This document shows, in pieces, positions 25,615-35,871 of a stretch of DNA of 64,000 nt. Under the pieces are notes generated by a model that did no database searches, was not told the DNA's origin, and saw only the letters and a list, made by a program, of their open reading frames with translations. The DNA comes from Streptomyces sp. Tue 6430 (GTDB lineage: Bacteria; Actinomycetota; Actinomycetes; Streptomycetales; Streptomycetaceae). The stretch is taken from positions 1,488,001 through 1,552,000 of the forward strand of contig JAKGSH010000010.1 in NCBI GenBank assembly GCA_021568835.1, in the 5' to 3' direction. The position numbers and the translations under genes are program-made. Within the stretch, counting starts at the first letter, position 1, and every line of letters starts with the position of its first letter.

Positions 25615-27654
25615 TCAGCCGAACCGGGTCACCGGGCGTTCGTCGTGCGGCTGTTCGCGGTCGGACCCGCACAGTTCGTCGTTCAGCTCCCGCACCAGCT
25701 GCGTCAGATCGGTGGGGCGGTCCGGGCCCCACCAGTCGCCGAGCAGTTCGGCCAGCGACTCCTCACGGGCCCGCGAGAGGCGTTCGGCGGCCTCGCGGCC
25801 CGCGTCGGTCGGCACCAGGTCGAGGCCCTCGCGCACGGCGAGCCGGCGTTCCTCTATCTGCCGGGCGGCCTCCAGGATCACGGGCAGCGGGACGGTGGCG
25901 TGCTCGGCGATCCTGCTCGGTTCGACGCTGCCGTAGCGCTTCATCCTCAGCAGCATCCAGCTCGCGGCGGGCAGCAGGTCGTAGCCGGCCCGCTCGGTGA
26001 TCGTCCGGTAGATCTCGCGGCGGCCCTCGCGGGTGCCGAGGACGGACAGGGCCCGGCAGACCTCGTCGTGCGAGGAGCGCTCGACGGGGTTGCTGGCCAG
26101 CGTCTCGGTGACGTCCGGTGCGGTGACCGAGGCGCGCAGCGGGTCCTCCTTGAGGAACCAGGCGAGGACGAAGCCGAGGACGGCGACGGGTGCGGCGTAC
26201 AGGAAGACGTCCGTGATGGACGAGGCGTAGGCGTGCAGGACCGGTGGGCGCAGTGCGGCCGGCAGGTCGGCGATGACGCGCGGGTCGGCCTCCAGCGCGT
26301 CGAGGGACACGGCCGGCGGGAGGTCGACGCCCCGGAAGGCGTCGGCGAGTTTGTCGCCGAGGCGGGTCGTGAAGAGCGTGCCGAAGACGGCGACGCCGAA
26401 GGAGGCGCCGATGGAGCGGAAGAACGTCGCGCCGGAGGTGGCGACGCCGAGGTCCTCGTAGGAGACGGCGTTCTGCACGATGAGGACCAGGACCTGCATC
26501 ACCAGGCCGAGCCCCAGGCCGAAGACGAAGAAGAAGGCGCTCATCTCGGCCGTGGAACTGTTCTCGTCGAGCTGGTGCAGCAGGAGCAGGCCGACGGTCG
26601 TCACGGCGGTGCCGGCGACCGGGAACACCTTCCAGCGGCCGGTACGGCTGACGATCTGCCCCGACGCCGTCGACGCCAGCAGCAGACCGGCCACCATCGG
26701 CAGCATGTGCACGCCGGACAGGGTGGGCGAGACGCCGTGGACGACCTGGAGGAAGGTCGGCAGGTAGGTCATCGCGCCGAACATCGCGAAGCCGATGATG
26801 AAGCTGATCACCGCGGACAGCGCGAAGGTGCGGATGCGGAACAGCTTGAGCGGCAGGACGGGTTCCGCGGCCCTGCGTTCCACGGCCACGAACGCGACGG
26901 CCAGGACGACGCCGAGCACCGCGAGTCCGATGATCTGCGGCGAGCCCCAGGCCCAGGTGGTGCCGCCCAGGGAGGCCACCAGCACCAGGGCGGTGGCGAC
27001 CGAGGCGATGAGGAAGGTGCCGAGGTAGTCGATGACGTGCTTCGCCGCCCTGCGCGGGATGTGCAGGACGGCCGCGATGACGCCGAGCGCGACGACACCG
27101 AGCGGGAGGTTGACGTAGAAGACCCAGCGCCAGCTCAGGTGCTCGGTGAAGAGGCCGCCCAGGAGGGGGCCGAGGACGCTGGTCGTGCCGAAGACGGCGC
27201 CGAACAGGCCCTGGTAGCGGCCGCGTTCACGCGGCGGGACGATGTCTCCGACGATCGCCATCGACAGCACGATCAGGCCGCCGCCGCCCAGTCCCTGCAG
27301 TGCGCGGAAGCCGATGAGCTGCGGCATGTTCTGCGCCGTCCCGCACAGCGCCGAGCCGATCAGGAAGATCACGATGGCGATCTGGAACAGCCTCTTGCGC
27401 CCGTACTGGTCGCCCAGCTTGCCCCACAGCGGGGTCGCGGCGGTCGATGCCAGCAGATAGGCCGTGACCACCCAGGAGAGGTGGTCCAGGCCTCCCAGGT
27501 CGCTGACGATCGTGGGCAGCGCCGTCGACACGATCGTCTGGTCGAGGGCGGCGAGCAGCATGCCGAGCAGCAGCGCGCCGATCGACACGAGGACGTTGCC
27601 GGGCACGTGCTCCTGGCGGGGATCCTCCGTCAGGGCCTGCGCGTCCAAGGCCAT
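25615..27654 (-). CDS. DHA2 MFS transporter with C-terminal winged-helix-like domain
   Basis: 679 residues from the ATG at 27654, ribosome site AGGAGG. Fourteen helices with DHA2 signatures DQTIVSTALPTIVSDLGG, GKLGDQYGRKR and GPLLGGLFTEHLSWRW. About 520 residues would be usual; the extra C-terminal 150 residues (VCRALSVLGTREGRREIYRT, SVEPSRIAEHATVP, DLVPTDAGREAAERL) look like a MarR-type winged helix. This may be a cytoplasmic sensory or regulatory extension. Antiporters of this kind export drugs. Confidence 0.88.
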   Translation of the reverse strand: MALDAQALTEDPRQEHVPGNVLVSIGALLLGMLLAALDQTIVSTALPTIVSDLGGLDHLSWVVTAYLLASTAATPLWGKLGDQYGRKRLFQIAIVIFLIGSALCGTAQNMPQLIGFRALQGLGGGGLIVLSMAIVGDIVPPRERGRYQGLFGAVFGTTSVLGPLLGGLFTEHLSWRWVFYVNLPLGVVALGVIAAVLHIPRRAAKHVIDYLGTFLIASVATALVLVASLGGTTWAWGSPQIIGLAVLGVVLAVAFVAVERRAAEPVLPLKLFRIRTFALSAVISFIIGFAMFGAMTYLPTFLQVVHGVSPTLSGVHMLPMVAGLLLASTASGQIVSRTGRWKVFPVAGTAVTTVGLLLLHQLDENSSTAEMSAFFFVFGLGLGLVMQVLVLIVQNAVSYEDLGVATSGATFFRSIGASFGVAVFGTLFTTRLGDKLADAFRGVDLPPAVSLDALEADPRVIADLPAALRPPVLHAYASSITDVFLYAAPVAVLGFVLAWFLKEDPLRASVTAPDVTETLASNPVERSSHDEVCRALSVLGTREGRREIYRTITERAGYDLLPAASWMLLRMKRYGSVEPSRIAEHATVPLPVILEAARQIEERRLAVREGLDLVPTDAGREAAERLSRAREESLAELLGDWWGPDRPTDLTQLVRELNDELCGSDREQPHDERPVTRFG

Positions 27655-27815
27655 GGATGCCTCCTGAGGCTTGCGTGGACCTTCCCATCGTGATCGGTGT
27701 GTCCCGTTATGGCCTGTCGAGTCCCGCCGGAATCTCTCATTCCGGGGGTGGCGGGCAACCGGTTGTGCAGAAGATCTGCATAATCCTTGGAGTTTCGACG
27801 GGGAGGGGCGAACGG

Positions 27816-28962
27816 GTGAACGATCCGAAGGACGGGCAGGGGCGGCCGGGGGAACCGGCGCACCCCCGGCGGCACGGGCATCCGTGTCCGCGGTGCGGCG
27901 CGCTCCGGGCGGCGGACAACACCCCGTCCTGCGCCTGCGCGCGGCAGGCCTCCGACGCCCTGCGCGACACCCGCGAGGCGGAAGTGGCGGCGGCGGAGGA
28001 CTTCGATCCGCTGCGGATACGGCCGTACGTGGAACTCGGCCGGGCGGCCGGAGCCGGAGCCGGGTCCGACGCCGGCCCGGGGGCCGGGGAGGGGGCCCGG
28101 GAGGCGGCGGCCGGCGACGTGACGATGCCGTTGCCGACGGCCTCCGCGCCCGACGCGGCCGGCACGGCCGCCGCGTCCGGCGCGTCCGCCGTGTCCGACG
28201 CGACCATGCCCCTGCGGGCCGTCCCCCGTCCGCCGCGGCTCCCGTGCCGACCCCGCTCGCGCCGTCCGGCTCCGCGCCCAGCGACACCGACCTGAGCCTG
28301 TTCGAGGCGGGCGGGGAAGCCGGGGACGGCCCGTACGACGACGGGGCCCCGCGCGGACGCCGGCGCCGCACGCTGCTGATCGCGTCCGCAGGTGCCGCCG
28401 TCGTCGTGATCGCCGCGGCCGGGTTCGCGAGCGGGATGTTCTCCTACGAGCCGCCGACCCGGGACCAGGCCGCCCCCGAGGGGGTCCGGGCGGCCGTTCC
28501 CGACGCCTCGACCAGCGCGCCCCCGGCGTCGTCGCCGTCCGCGAGCCGCTCCGCGTCGCCCTCGGCGTCGAGCGCCTCGCCGTCGCCGTCCGAGAGCGCG
28601 AGCGCGTCGCCCTCCCCGACGGAGTCGAGCGCCTCCCCGTCGCCCTCCCGCACCGCCGGGCCGAGCCCGAGCCCGTCGGCCACCCAGGCCACGCCGTCCC
28701 TGGCCCCGGGGGACGGGGCCGACGGCGACAGCGGCGAAGCGGCCGTCCTGCGCCGCGGGGACCGGGGCCGGAGGTGACCGAACTCGAGCTGCGGCTGCGG
28801 CAGGTGTACCTCTACAACGACGACGCGAACGGGGTGTTCAACGGCCGGGTCGAGGACGCGCTGCGCAACTACCAGTGGTCACGGGGCGTCCGGGACGACG
28901 AACTGGGCACGTACGGGGCGGCGACGCGGGCACGGCTGGAGTCGGAGACGAAGGAGCCCTGA
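27816..28962 (+). CDS. Membrane protein with zinc-ribbon-like N-terminus and peptidoglycan-binding C-terminus, two apparent frameshifts
   Basis: GTG at 27816 (ribosome site GGGAGGGG). In order: CPRCGALRAADNTPSCAC (four Cys, zinc-ribbon-like), disordered region, one transmembrane helix (LLIASAGAAVVVIAAAGF), a Ser/Pro/Ala linker, and a PG_binding_1 domain (VLRRGDRG, VTELELRLRQVYLYN, ALRNYQWSRGV). Bases must be added at 28223-28227 and 28768-28769 to join them, giving 382 residues. It probably links the membrane to the cell wall. Confidence 0.82.
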
Positions 28963-29294
28963 GGGCCCGTCGTCGCCTTCCCGCCGCCCGCCCGGGGAGG
29001 GGCGGGCCCCGCGGCGTCCGGTGCGTGCTCCCGCCGCGCCGGGCCCTGATCCTCGTGCCGGGCGCACCCGGGCATCACGCGAAGCGGCGGCTCCCGCACG
29101 TCGGTACCGGAGACGGCAGCCGCCGAAACGGCCGGAGGTCCCCTCGCTGGGCCCGGTGCGGCGAGCGGGGCCCCTCCGGGGGAGCATGCAGGGACGCCGC
29201 GGGGCGGGCGGGAAGGTGACGGCAGGGCCCACGGGGCCGGGCCGGCCGCGGGCGGCCCGGCGGGGCCGCGCCACCGGGCCGGGGTCCGCCCGGC
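28963..29294. other. Gene-free stretch
   Basis: 332 bases between convergent genes. GC-rich with weak inverted repeats near 28984-29015 (GCCCGCCCGGGG...GGGCGGGC) that may terminate both genes. No ORF with good codon bias seen. Confidence 0.5.
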
Positions 29295-29960
29295 TCACCC
29301 CACGTGGATCCGCACCTCGGCCCCGGCCGGCTCCACCCGCACGTCCGTCAGGTCCCGCACCACCGCGTCCGGCCGGTGCGCGACCGCCCGCGGCCCGACC
29401 CCCACCACGCGCATGCCCGCGGCGCGCCCCGCCGCGATCCCCGCCCCGGAGTCCTCGAACACCACGCACTCCGCCGGGTCCACGCCCAGCTCGGCCGCGC
29501 CCTTCAGGAAGCCCTCGGGGTCCGGCTTGCTCGCGCCGACCGATTCCGCGGTGACGCGGACCCGCGGGAGGGGCAGGCCCGCCGCGGCCATGCGCGCCGT
29601 CGACAGGGGGACGTCCGCCGAGGTGACCAGGGCGTGCGGAACACCGCGCAGGGAGGCGAGGAAGCCGGGGGCGCCGGGGACCGGGACGACGCCGTCCAGG
29701 TCGGCGGTCTCCTCCGCGAGCAGCCGGGCGTTGTCGGCGAGGTTCTGCTCCATGGGGCGGTGGGGCAGCAGGACGGCCATCGACGCGTACCCCTGGCGGC
29801 CGTGGACGACCTTCATGACCTCGTCGCCGTCCAGCCCGTGCCGCTCGGCCCAGCGCCGCCAGACGCGTTCCACGACGGCGTCCGAGTTCACGAGGGTGCC
29901 GTCCATGTCGAGGAGGAGGGCACGGGCGGTCAGGACGGTGGTGGACACGGCGGCCTGCAT
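29295..29960 (-). CDS. HAD-superfamily sugar-phosphatase-like hydrolase
   Basis: ATG at 29960 with GGGAG ribosome site; 221 residues. HAD motifs: LLLDMDGTLVNSD (I), LVTSADVPLS (II), SKPDPEGFLKGA (III) and VVFEDSGAGIAAGRAAG (IV). The subfamily IA cap lies between I and II. Family members dephosphorylate small sugar phosphates in the cytoplasm; the exact substrate is not visible. Confidence 0.88.
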   Translation of the reverse strand: MQAAVSTTVLTARALLLDMDGTLVNSDAVVERVWRRWAERHGLDGDEVMKVVHGRQGYASMAVLLPHRPMEQNLADNARLLAEETADLDGVVPVPGAPGFLASLRGVPHALVTSADVPLSTARMAAAGLPLPRVRVTAESVGASKPDPEGFLKGAAELGVDPAECVVFEDSGAGIAAGRAAGMRVVGVGPRAVAHRPDAVVRDLTDVRVEPAGAEVRIHVG

Positions 29961-30156
29961 CGGCGACTCCCAGTGCGGACGGGCCCGTGCGCGGGCACGC
30001 GGAAGACAAGGCGGCCCCGCCCGCCGGTCAGGGAGAACGGACGGGAGCCACTTTGTTTTCCCACGGTACAAAACAGGGGAGCCCTTGCGCCAGCCGCCCC
30101 GGGAAGGTTCACCGTCCGTTCAGCTCCCTTCAGTCCCCTTCAGCTCCGCGCGGGGC

Positions 30157-30738
30157 TCAGGCGGTGGCCGCCTCCCACAGGCTCCACACGCCGAGCCCCA
30201 GCATCAGCGTCGCCGCGATCCTGGTGATCAGCTTCAGCGGCACCCGCTTCATCAGGGCCTTTCCGCCGACGATGCCGAGTCCGGCCACCGACCACAGCGC
30301 CAGCACCGCACCGAGACCGACGGAGAGCGGGTCGTCGTAGCGGGCGGCGAGGTTGGCCGTCATGATCTGCGTCAGGTCGCCGAACTCGGCGACGAGGATG
30401 AGCATGAAACCGGCGCCCGAGACCTTCCAGAAGGACTGGTCCTTGGGCTTGCGGATCTCCTCGTCGTCCTCGTGCTTGCTCCTCAGCAGGACGGCCGCGC
30501 CGCCCAGGAACAGCACACCGGTGACGACCTGCACGGCCTGCTGCGGCAGGAGGGTCAGCACGCTGCCCGCCGCGACGGCGAGCGTGACGTGCAGCGCGAA
30601 GGCCGCGGCGACACCGGCGAAGACGTACGAGGCGCGGTAGCGGGTGCCGAGGACGAGGCCGGCGAGGGCGGTCTTGTCCGGCAGTTCGGCGAGGAAGACG
30701 ACGCCGAAGACGAGCGCCGTCACGGTCAGGCTGATCAA
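30157..30738 (-). CDS. TMEM165/GDT1-family manganese exporter
   Basis: 193 residues, six or seven helices. The two duplicated signature motifs are FLAELPDKTALAG and LVAEFGDLTQI (E-x-G/P-D-K/R-T type), which bind the divalent cation. A charged loop (SKHEDDEEIRKPKDQ) separates the halves. Bacterial members export Mn2+ to prevent toxicity. The manganese riboswitch in the leader (30855-30958) agrees with this. Confidence 0.92.
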   Translation of the reverse strand: MISLTVTALVFGVVFLAELPDKTALAGLVLGTRYRASYVFAGVAAAFALHVTLAVAAGSVLTLLPQQAVQVVTGVLFLGGAAVLLRSKHEDDEEIRKPKDQSFWKVSGAGFMLILVAEFGDLTQIMTANLAARYDDPLSVGLGAVLALWSVAGLGIVGGKALMKRVPLKLITRIAATLMLGLGVWSLWEAATA

Positions 30739-30820
30739 GGGTCCTCAATCGGTCGGGGCCGCCCCGCCGAGAGTGCTGCTTCCTTCGCGCAGGACGCCTC
30801 GGCACGGCAGCACACGGATG

Positions 30821-30842
30821 CTCCGTGCCGTACGGCACGGAG
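30821..30842 (-). promoter_or_regulatory. Perfect 22-bp palindrome in the riboswitch expression platform
   Basis: CTCCGTGCCG/TACGGCACGGAG is self-complementary and lies just downstream of the aptamer on the minus strand, about 85 bases before the exporter start. Candidate switching hairpin. Confidence 0.6.
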
Positions 30843-30854
30843 GTGCACTGCTTG

Positions 30855-30958
30855 CCGAAGGTCTCGCTGGCCGACCGCGCGACGGTCCGCCTCCGGGCGC
30901 CGGCTCAGACGAGCTGAGCAGTATGTCGACGGTCCGGCGAAGAGCTACTCCCCTTCTG
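30855..30958 (-). ncRNA. yybP-ykoY manganese riboswitch
   Basis: Read on the minus strand the aptamer landmarks appear in order: GGGGAGTAGC (complement of 30944-30953), GTCGACATACTGCTCAGC, and GGTCGGCCAGCGAGACC with the conserved GCGAGACC loop. This matches the family pattern GGGGAGUAGC...GACAUAC...GCAAGACC. The helix ends are estimated. It heads the gene for a TMEM165/GDT1 Mn exporter, the usual partner. Confidence 0.85.
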
Positions 30959-30969
30959 CGCCGTCCATA

Positions 30970-31120
30970 CTACGCGACCGCCGCACCGGCCCCCGGTCCC
31001 GGACCATGCGGCCGCCGCACCGGCCCCCAGACCCCGGGCCGTGCGACCTCCGCACCGCCCCCAGGTCCCGGACCGTGCGACCTCCGCGCCGCCTCCGCGC
31101 CGGCCCCGGGTCCGGACCGC
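30970..31120. repeat. Three to four imperfect tandem copies of a ~34-bp unit
   Basis: Units of the form ACCTCCGCACCGCCCCCAGG + TCCCGGACCGTGCG recur at about 30979, 31010, 31046 and (degenerate) 31080. The array fills the divergent space upstream of the nuclease gene. Confidence 0.65.
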
Positions 31121-31261
31121 CGGACCGAAAGTCCCGCCGCACCTCTTGTTGTGTCATGCGCACGTCACTAACTTCTTACCGCGCACACACCTCCCCGCAA
31201 TGCGGCCCCGCGAGCATTCCCTCGCCCGCACCGCAACACCCCACCCCTCCAGGGAGTTCAC

Positions 31262-31915
31262 ATGTCACGCATGTCGAAGGTCTACGCGCGTCGACGGATC
31301 AGCATACTCGCGGCGCTCACCGGACTGACAGCCTCCGTCGCCCTGTTCAACTCCCCGAGCGCCTCCGCCGCCCTCCCCACCCCGGTCAGCGGCGCCACCG
31401 CCCGCACCTACCTCGCCTCGCTCACCGTGGCGGCCGAGGACCGCACCGGCTACAACCGCGACCTGTTCCCGCACTGGATCACCCAGTCCGGCACCTGCAA
31501 CACCCGCGAGGTCGTCCTCAAGCGCGACGGCACGAACGTCGTCCAGGACTCCTCCTGCGCCGCCACCAGCGGCAGCTGGTACTCCGTGTACGACGGCGCC
31601 ACCTGGACCGCCGCCTCCGACCTCGACATCGACCACCTGGTGCCGCTCGCCGAGGCCTGGGACTCCGGCGCCGACGGCTGGACCACCTCCCGCCGCCAGG
31701 CCTTCGCCAACGACCTCACCCGCCCGCAGCTCATCGCGGTCACCGACAACGTCAACCAGGCCAAGGGCGACCAGGACCCCGCCACCTGGATGCCCTCGCG
31801 CACGGCCTACCGCTGTACGTACGTCCGCGCCTGGGTGCAGGTGAAGTACTACTACGGCCTCTCCGTGGACTCCGCCGAGAAGAGCGCCCTCACCAACTAC
31901 CTGGCGAGCTGCTGA
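31262..31915 (+). CDS. Secreted HNH-family endonuclease (DUF1524-like)
   Basis: 217 residues. A twin-basic signal peptide (RRRISILAALTGLTASVALF) ends near ASAALP. The nuclease core is DLDIDHLVPLAEAWDSGA and NDLTRPQLIAVTDNVNQAKGD, with PATWMP and a C-terminal Cys pair. This matches extracellular Streptomyces nucleases of the HNH type. It probably scavenges nucleic acid or acts during mycelial lysis. Confidence 0.9.
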   Translation: MSRMSKVYARRRISILAALTGLTASVALFNSPSASAALPTPVSGATARTYLASLTVAAEDRTGYNRDLFPHWITQSGTCNTREVVLKRDGTNVVQDSSCAATSGSWYSVYDGATWTAASDLDIDHLVPLAEAWDSGADGWTTSRRQAFANDLTRPQLIAVTDNVNQAKGDQDPATWMPSRTAYRCTYVRAWVQVKYYYGLSVDSAEKSALTNYLASC

Positions 31916-31992
31916 TCCGGAAATCCGTGCGGAAATCTCGCCGTCCGCCTCCGTCGTTCCGTACCGTACGGGACGACGGAGGAGGCGATCAC

Positions 31993-33620
<1,628 letters not shown>

Positions 33621-33630
33621 GGGTCCGTTC

Positions 33631-33698
33631 CCGTCCCCGGCCGCCGCTGTGCGGCACCGTGGCACCGGCCGCCGCCGTGCGGCGGCGGCCGGGGACGG
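33631..33698 (+). terminator. Terminator hairpin (17-bp stem)
   Basis: CCGTCCCCGGCCGCCGC at 33631-33647 pairs exactly with 33682-33698 just after the PhoD-like stop. Confidence 0.8.
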
Positions 33699-33729
33699 GG
33701 CACTGGCGTAATCCCGACCATGGCCAAAT

Positions 33730-33777
33730 GTTGAACTTGCAAGCATTGCTGAGGTCCGCCTAGCGTGGGCCGCTCAT
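33730..33777 (+). promoter_or_regulatory. Candidate promoter of the DoxX gene
   Basis: TTGCAA and TAGCGT are separated by 18 bases inside TTGAACTTGCAAGCATTGC...CCTAGCGTG, an AT-rich patch. The TTGAACTTGCAAGC stretch could also be a repressor site. Confidence 0.4.
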
Positions 33778-33852
33778 TCGGTACCGCCCTCCCCACGCGA
33801 CCCGCCCGCCCCACGGCGTGCCGCACGTCCGAAACCGAAGGAGTAACCCCCC

Positions 33853-34308
33853 ATGTCCGCTCGTCTCGACAGCGCACAGCCCTACGCGATCGGCCTGTTC
33901 CGCATCGTCGTCGGACTGCTCTTCGCCTGCCACGGCGCCGCCTCGCTCTTCGGCGTCCTCGGCGGAGCGGTCGGCACCGACGGCGGCACCGTCGACGCCG
34001 GCACCTGGCCCGGCTGGTACGCGGCCGTGATCCAGCTGGTCTGCGGCGGCCTGGTGCTGCTCGGCCTCGGCACCCGGGCCGCCGCCTTCCTCGCCTCGGG
34101 CTCGATGGCGTACGCGTACTTCGACGTCCACCAGTCGGAGGCGCTGTGGCCGATACAGAACGGCGGCGAGGCCTCCGCCATGTTCTGCTGGGCCTTCCTG
34201 CTCCTGGTGTTCACCGGCTCCGGCGCGCTCGGCCTGGACCGGCTGTTCGCCCGGCGCACGGCGCCGGGCCGGGAGTCGGCCACCGAGCAGGCCACCGTCG
34301 CGGCCTGA
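33853..34308 (+). CDS. DoxX-family membrane protein
   Basis: 151 residues with ribosome site AAGGAG. Four helices; the DoxX pattern is RIVVGLLFACHGAASLFG and FLASGSMAYAYFDVHQ. The family is linked to thiol and redox stress in mycobacteria. A strong terminator follows, so it is monocistronic. Confidence 0.87.
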   Translation: MSARLDSAQPYAIGLFRIVVGLLFACHGAASLFGVLGGAVGTDGGTVDAGTWPGWYAAVIQLVCGGLVLLGLGTRAAAFLASGSMAYAYFDVHQSEALWPIQNGGEASAMFCWAFLLLVFTGSGALGLDRLFARRTAPGRESATEQATVAA

Positions 34309-34325
34309 CCCGGCGAAACCCCCGT

Positions 34326-34366
34326 CCCGGGCGTCCTCCCCCACCGCCGTGGGGAGGACGCCCGGG
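34326..34366 (+). terminator. Terminator hairpin (16-bp stem)
   Basis: CCCGGGCGTCCTCCCC (34326-34341) pairs perfectly with 34351-34366 around a 9-base loop, downstream of the DoxX stop. Confidence 0.85.
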
Positions 34367-34539
34367 GCGCGGACGGACCGCACTCGTGTGAACACGCCGT
34401 GGTGAACACACGAGCCCCCCGTGAAGCTCCTGTCACACCTCGGGCGTACGCTGTATGGCTGTCATTGGCCGCACCTGCCGCTCCCCCGCGACACAGCGGC
34501 ACGGTTCGGCCGCACGGGGGAGACGACGGGGAGTTTCGC

Positions 34540-35151
34540 GTGTTCGAAAGTGTGGGGGCGTTGATCGGCGCCCCATGGATCTACGTGTTGGTGGCCCTGT
34601 CGGTCCTTCTTGACGTGTTCCTGCCGGTGCTGCCCAGCGGCGTGCTCGTCATCACGGCGGCGACGGCCGCGGCCGCGGGATCGGGGGCGGCGACCGGGCG
34701 GCTGCCGCACGAGGTGCCCGACATCCTCGCGCTGATCCTCTCCGCGGCGACCGCCTCCGTCCTCGGCGACCTGGCCGCCTACCGCCTCGCCCGGCGCGGC
34801 GGGGCCCGGCTGGACCGCGCGATCTCCCGTTCCCGGCGGCTGACCACCGCGCAGGAACGGCTGGGCCGGGCCCTCGCCGAGGGCGGTGGCGCGCTCGTCG
34901 TCCTGGCCCGGTTCGCACCGGCCGGCCGGTCCGTCGTCTCGCTCATCGCGGGTGCCGCGCAGCGCCGCGTCCGCGACTTCCTGCCCTGGTCCGCCCTGGC
35001 CGGCCTCTCCTGGGCCGCGTACAGCGTCGCCCTCGGTTACTTCGGCGCGCACTGGCTCGGGGCGACCTGGCTGGCGGCGGGGGTGTCCTTCCTGGCCCTG
35101 TTCGCCGCGGGCTCGGGAGCGGCGTACCTGATGCGCCGACAGCCGGCGTAG
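34540..35151 (+). CDS. DedA/SNARE-associated-like membrane protein
   Basis: GTG at 34540 (ribosome site GGGGAG), 203 residues. Two-halves layout with the DedA pattern GDLAAYRLARRGGARLD and VLARFAPAGRSVVSLIAG; the second contains the conserved FxRFxPxxR-like loop. DedA proteins act as phospholipid flippases or ion-coupled transporters in the cytoplasmic membrane. Confidence 0.87.
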   Translation: MFESVGALIGAPWIYVLVALSVLLDVFLPVLPSGVLVITAATAAAAGSGAATGRLPHEVPDILALILSAATASVLGDLAAYRLARRGGARLDRAISRSRRLTTAQERLGRALAEGGGALVVLARFAPAGRSVVSLIAGAAQRRVRDFLPWSALAGLSWAAYSVALGYFGAHWLGATWLAAGVSFLALFAAGSGAAYLMRRQPA

Positions 35152-35504
35152 CCGCCGGGCCTCGCCCCCCGGACGTCCGGCCGCCGCTGGGCCTCGCTCC
35201 CCCGGACGTCCGGTCACCGGCGGAAGGGCCCGACCGGAGGACGGCCCGCGCCCGCGCCCGGAGGCGGCAACCCTGACGTGCCGAGTGGCCGTGTCCCCCG
35301 CACGGGAGCACCGGCCGTCCTGCGACCGCCTCACCCGGCGGCGGCAGGACGGGCACCGAAATCTGCGGCCGAGCGGAGCCGGGAGGGGAGGCGGCCGCCG
35401 GGCGCCGGGTCGCGTGAGCCGCCCGGCAGGACGGTCACACCCGCGCGGTCGTCCCCGGCCCGGCCGCGGGGCCGCCGTGGGCCGGGCCCGGCCGGCCCAC
35501 GGGG
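35152..35504. other. Gene-free stretch with a duplicated 24-bp segment
   Basis: GGGCCTCGCCCCCCGGACGT at 35158 and a near copy at 35190 form an imperfect direct repeat. The rest is GC-rich with no convincing ORF. Confidence 0.5.
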
Positions 35505-35747
35505 TCACCCCCCGCCCGGTGCGGCCGCGCGGGGCGTCGCCCCGCGCACCTCCAGTCCGGCCAGCAGGTCCGCCGTGGCCTCGGCCACGGCCTCCACCGC
35601 CCGCTCGAACACCTCCCGGTTGTGCGCGGCCGGCGCCCGGAAGCCGGACACCTTCCGCACGTACTGGAGGGCGGCGGCCCGGATCTCGTCCTGCGTGGCC
35701 TCCTCGGGCAGCGCGGGCGGACGAAGCGTCTTGATGCTGCGGCACAT
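35505..35747 (-). CDS. DUF2277 family small protein
   Basis: ATG at 35747, 80 residues. Starts MCRSIKTLRPP and contains IRAAALQYVRKVSGFRAP and FERAVEAVAEAT, the conserved DUF2277 pattern. Cytoplasmic, helical; function unknown. Confidence 0.85.
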   Translation of the reverse strand: MCRSIKTLRPPALPEEATQDEIRAAALQYVRKVSGFRAPAAHNREVFERAVEAVAEATADLLAGLEVRGATPRAAAPGGG

Positions 35748-35871
35748 GCCCCCAGTCTCGCTCCCCGCGGCCCGCTCCGTCGCCCCTTTCCCCATCCCCG
35801 GGCCCCTGCCATGATCGCCTCAGAGGCGGCCACCGGATCCGGGGCCGACCGACGAGAGGAACAGCGGCACC

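Noticed and set aside
25477..27693. 738-residue plus-strand ORF opposite the MFS gene
   Set aside because: Shadow frame: rich in Gly, Arg, Gln, Asp and His with no domain, while the minus strand encodes a clear DHA2 transporter.
29413..31992. Long plus-strand ORF running into the PhoD-like gene
   Set aside because: Before 31993 it lies antisense to the HAD and GDT1 genes and out of frame with the nuclease gene; only the PhoD part is real.
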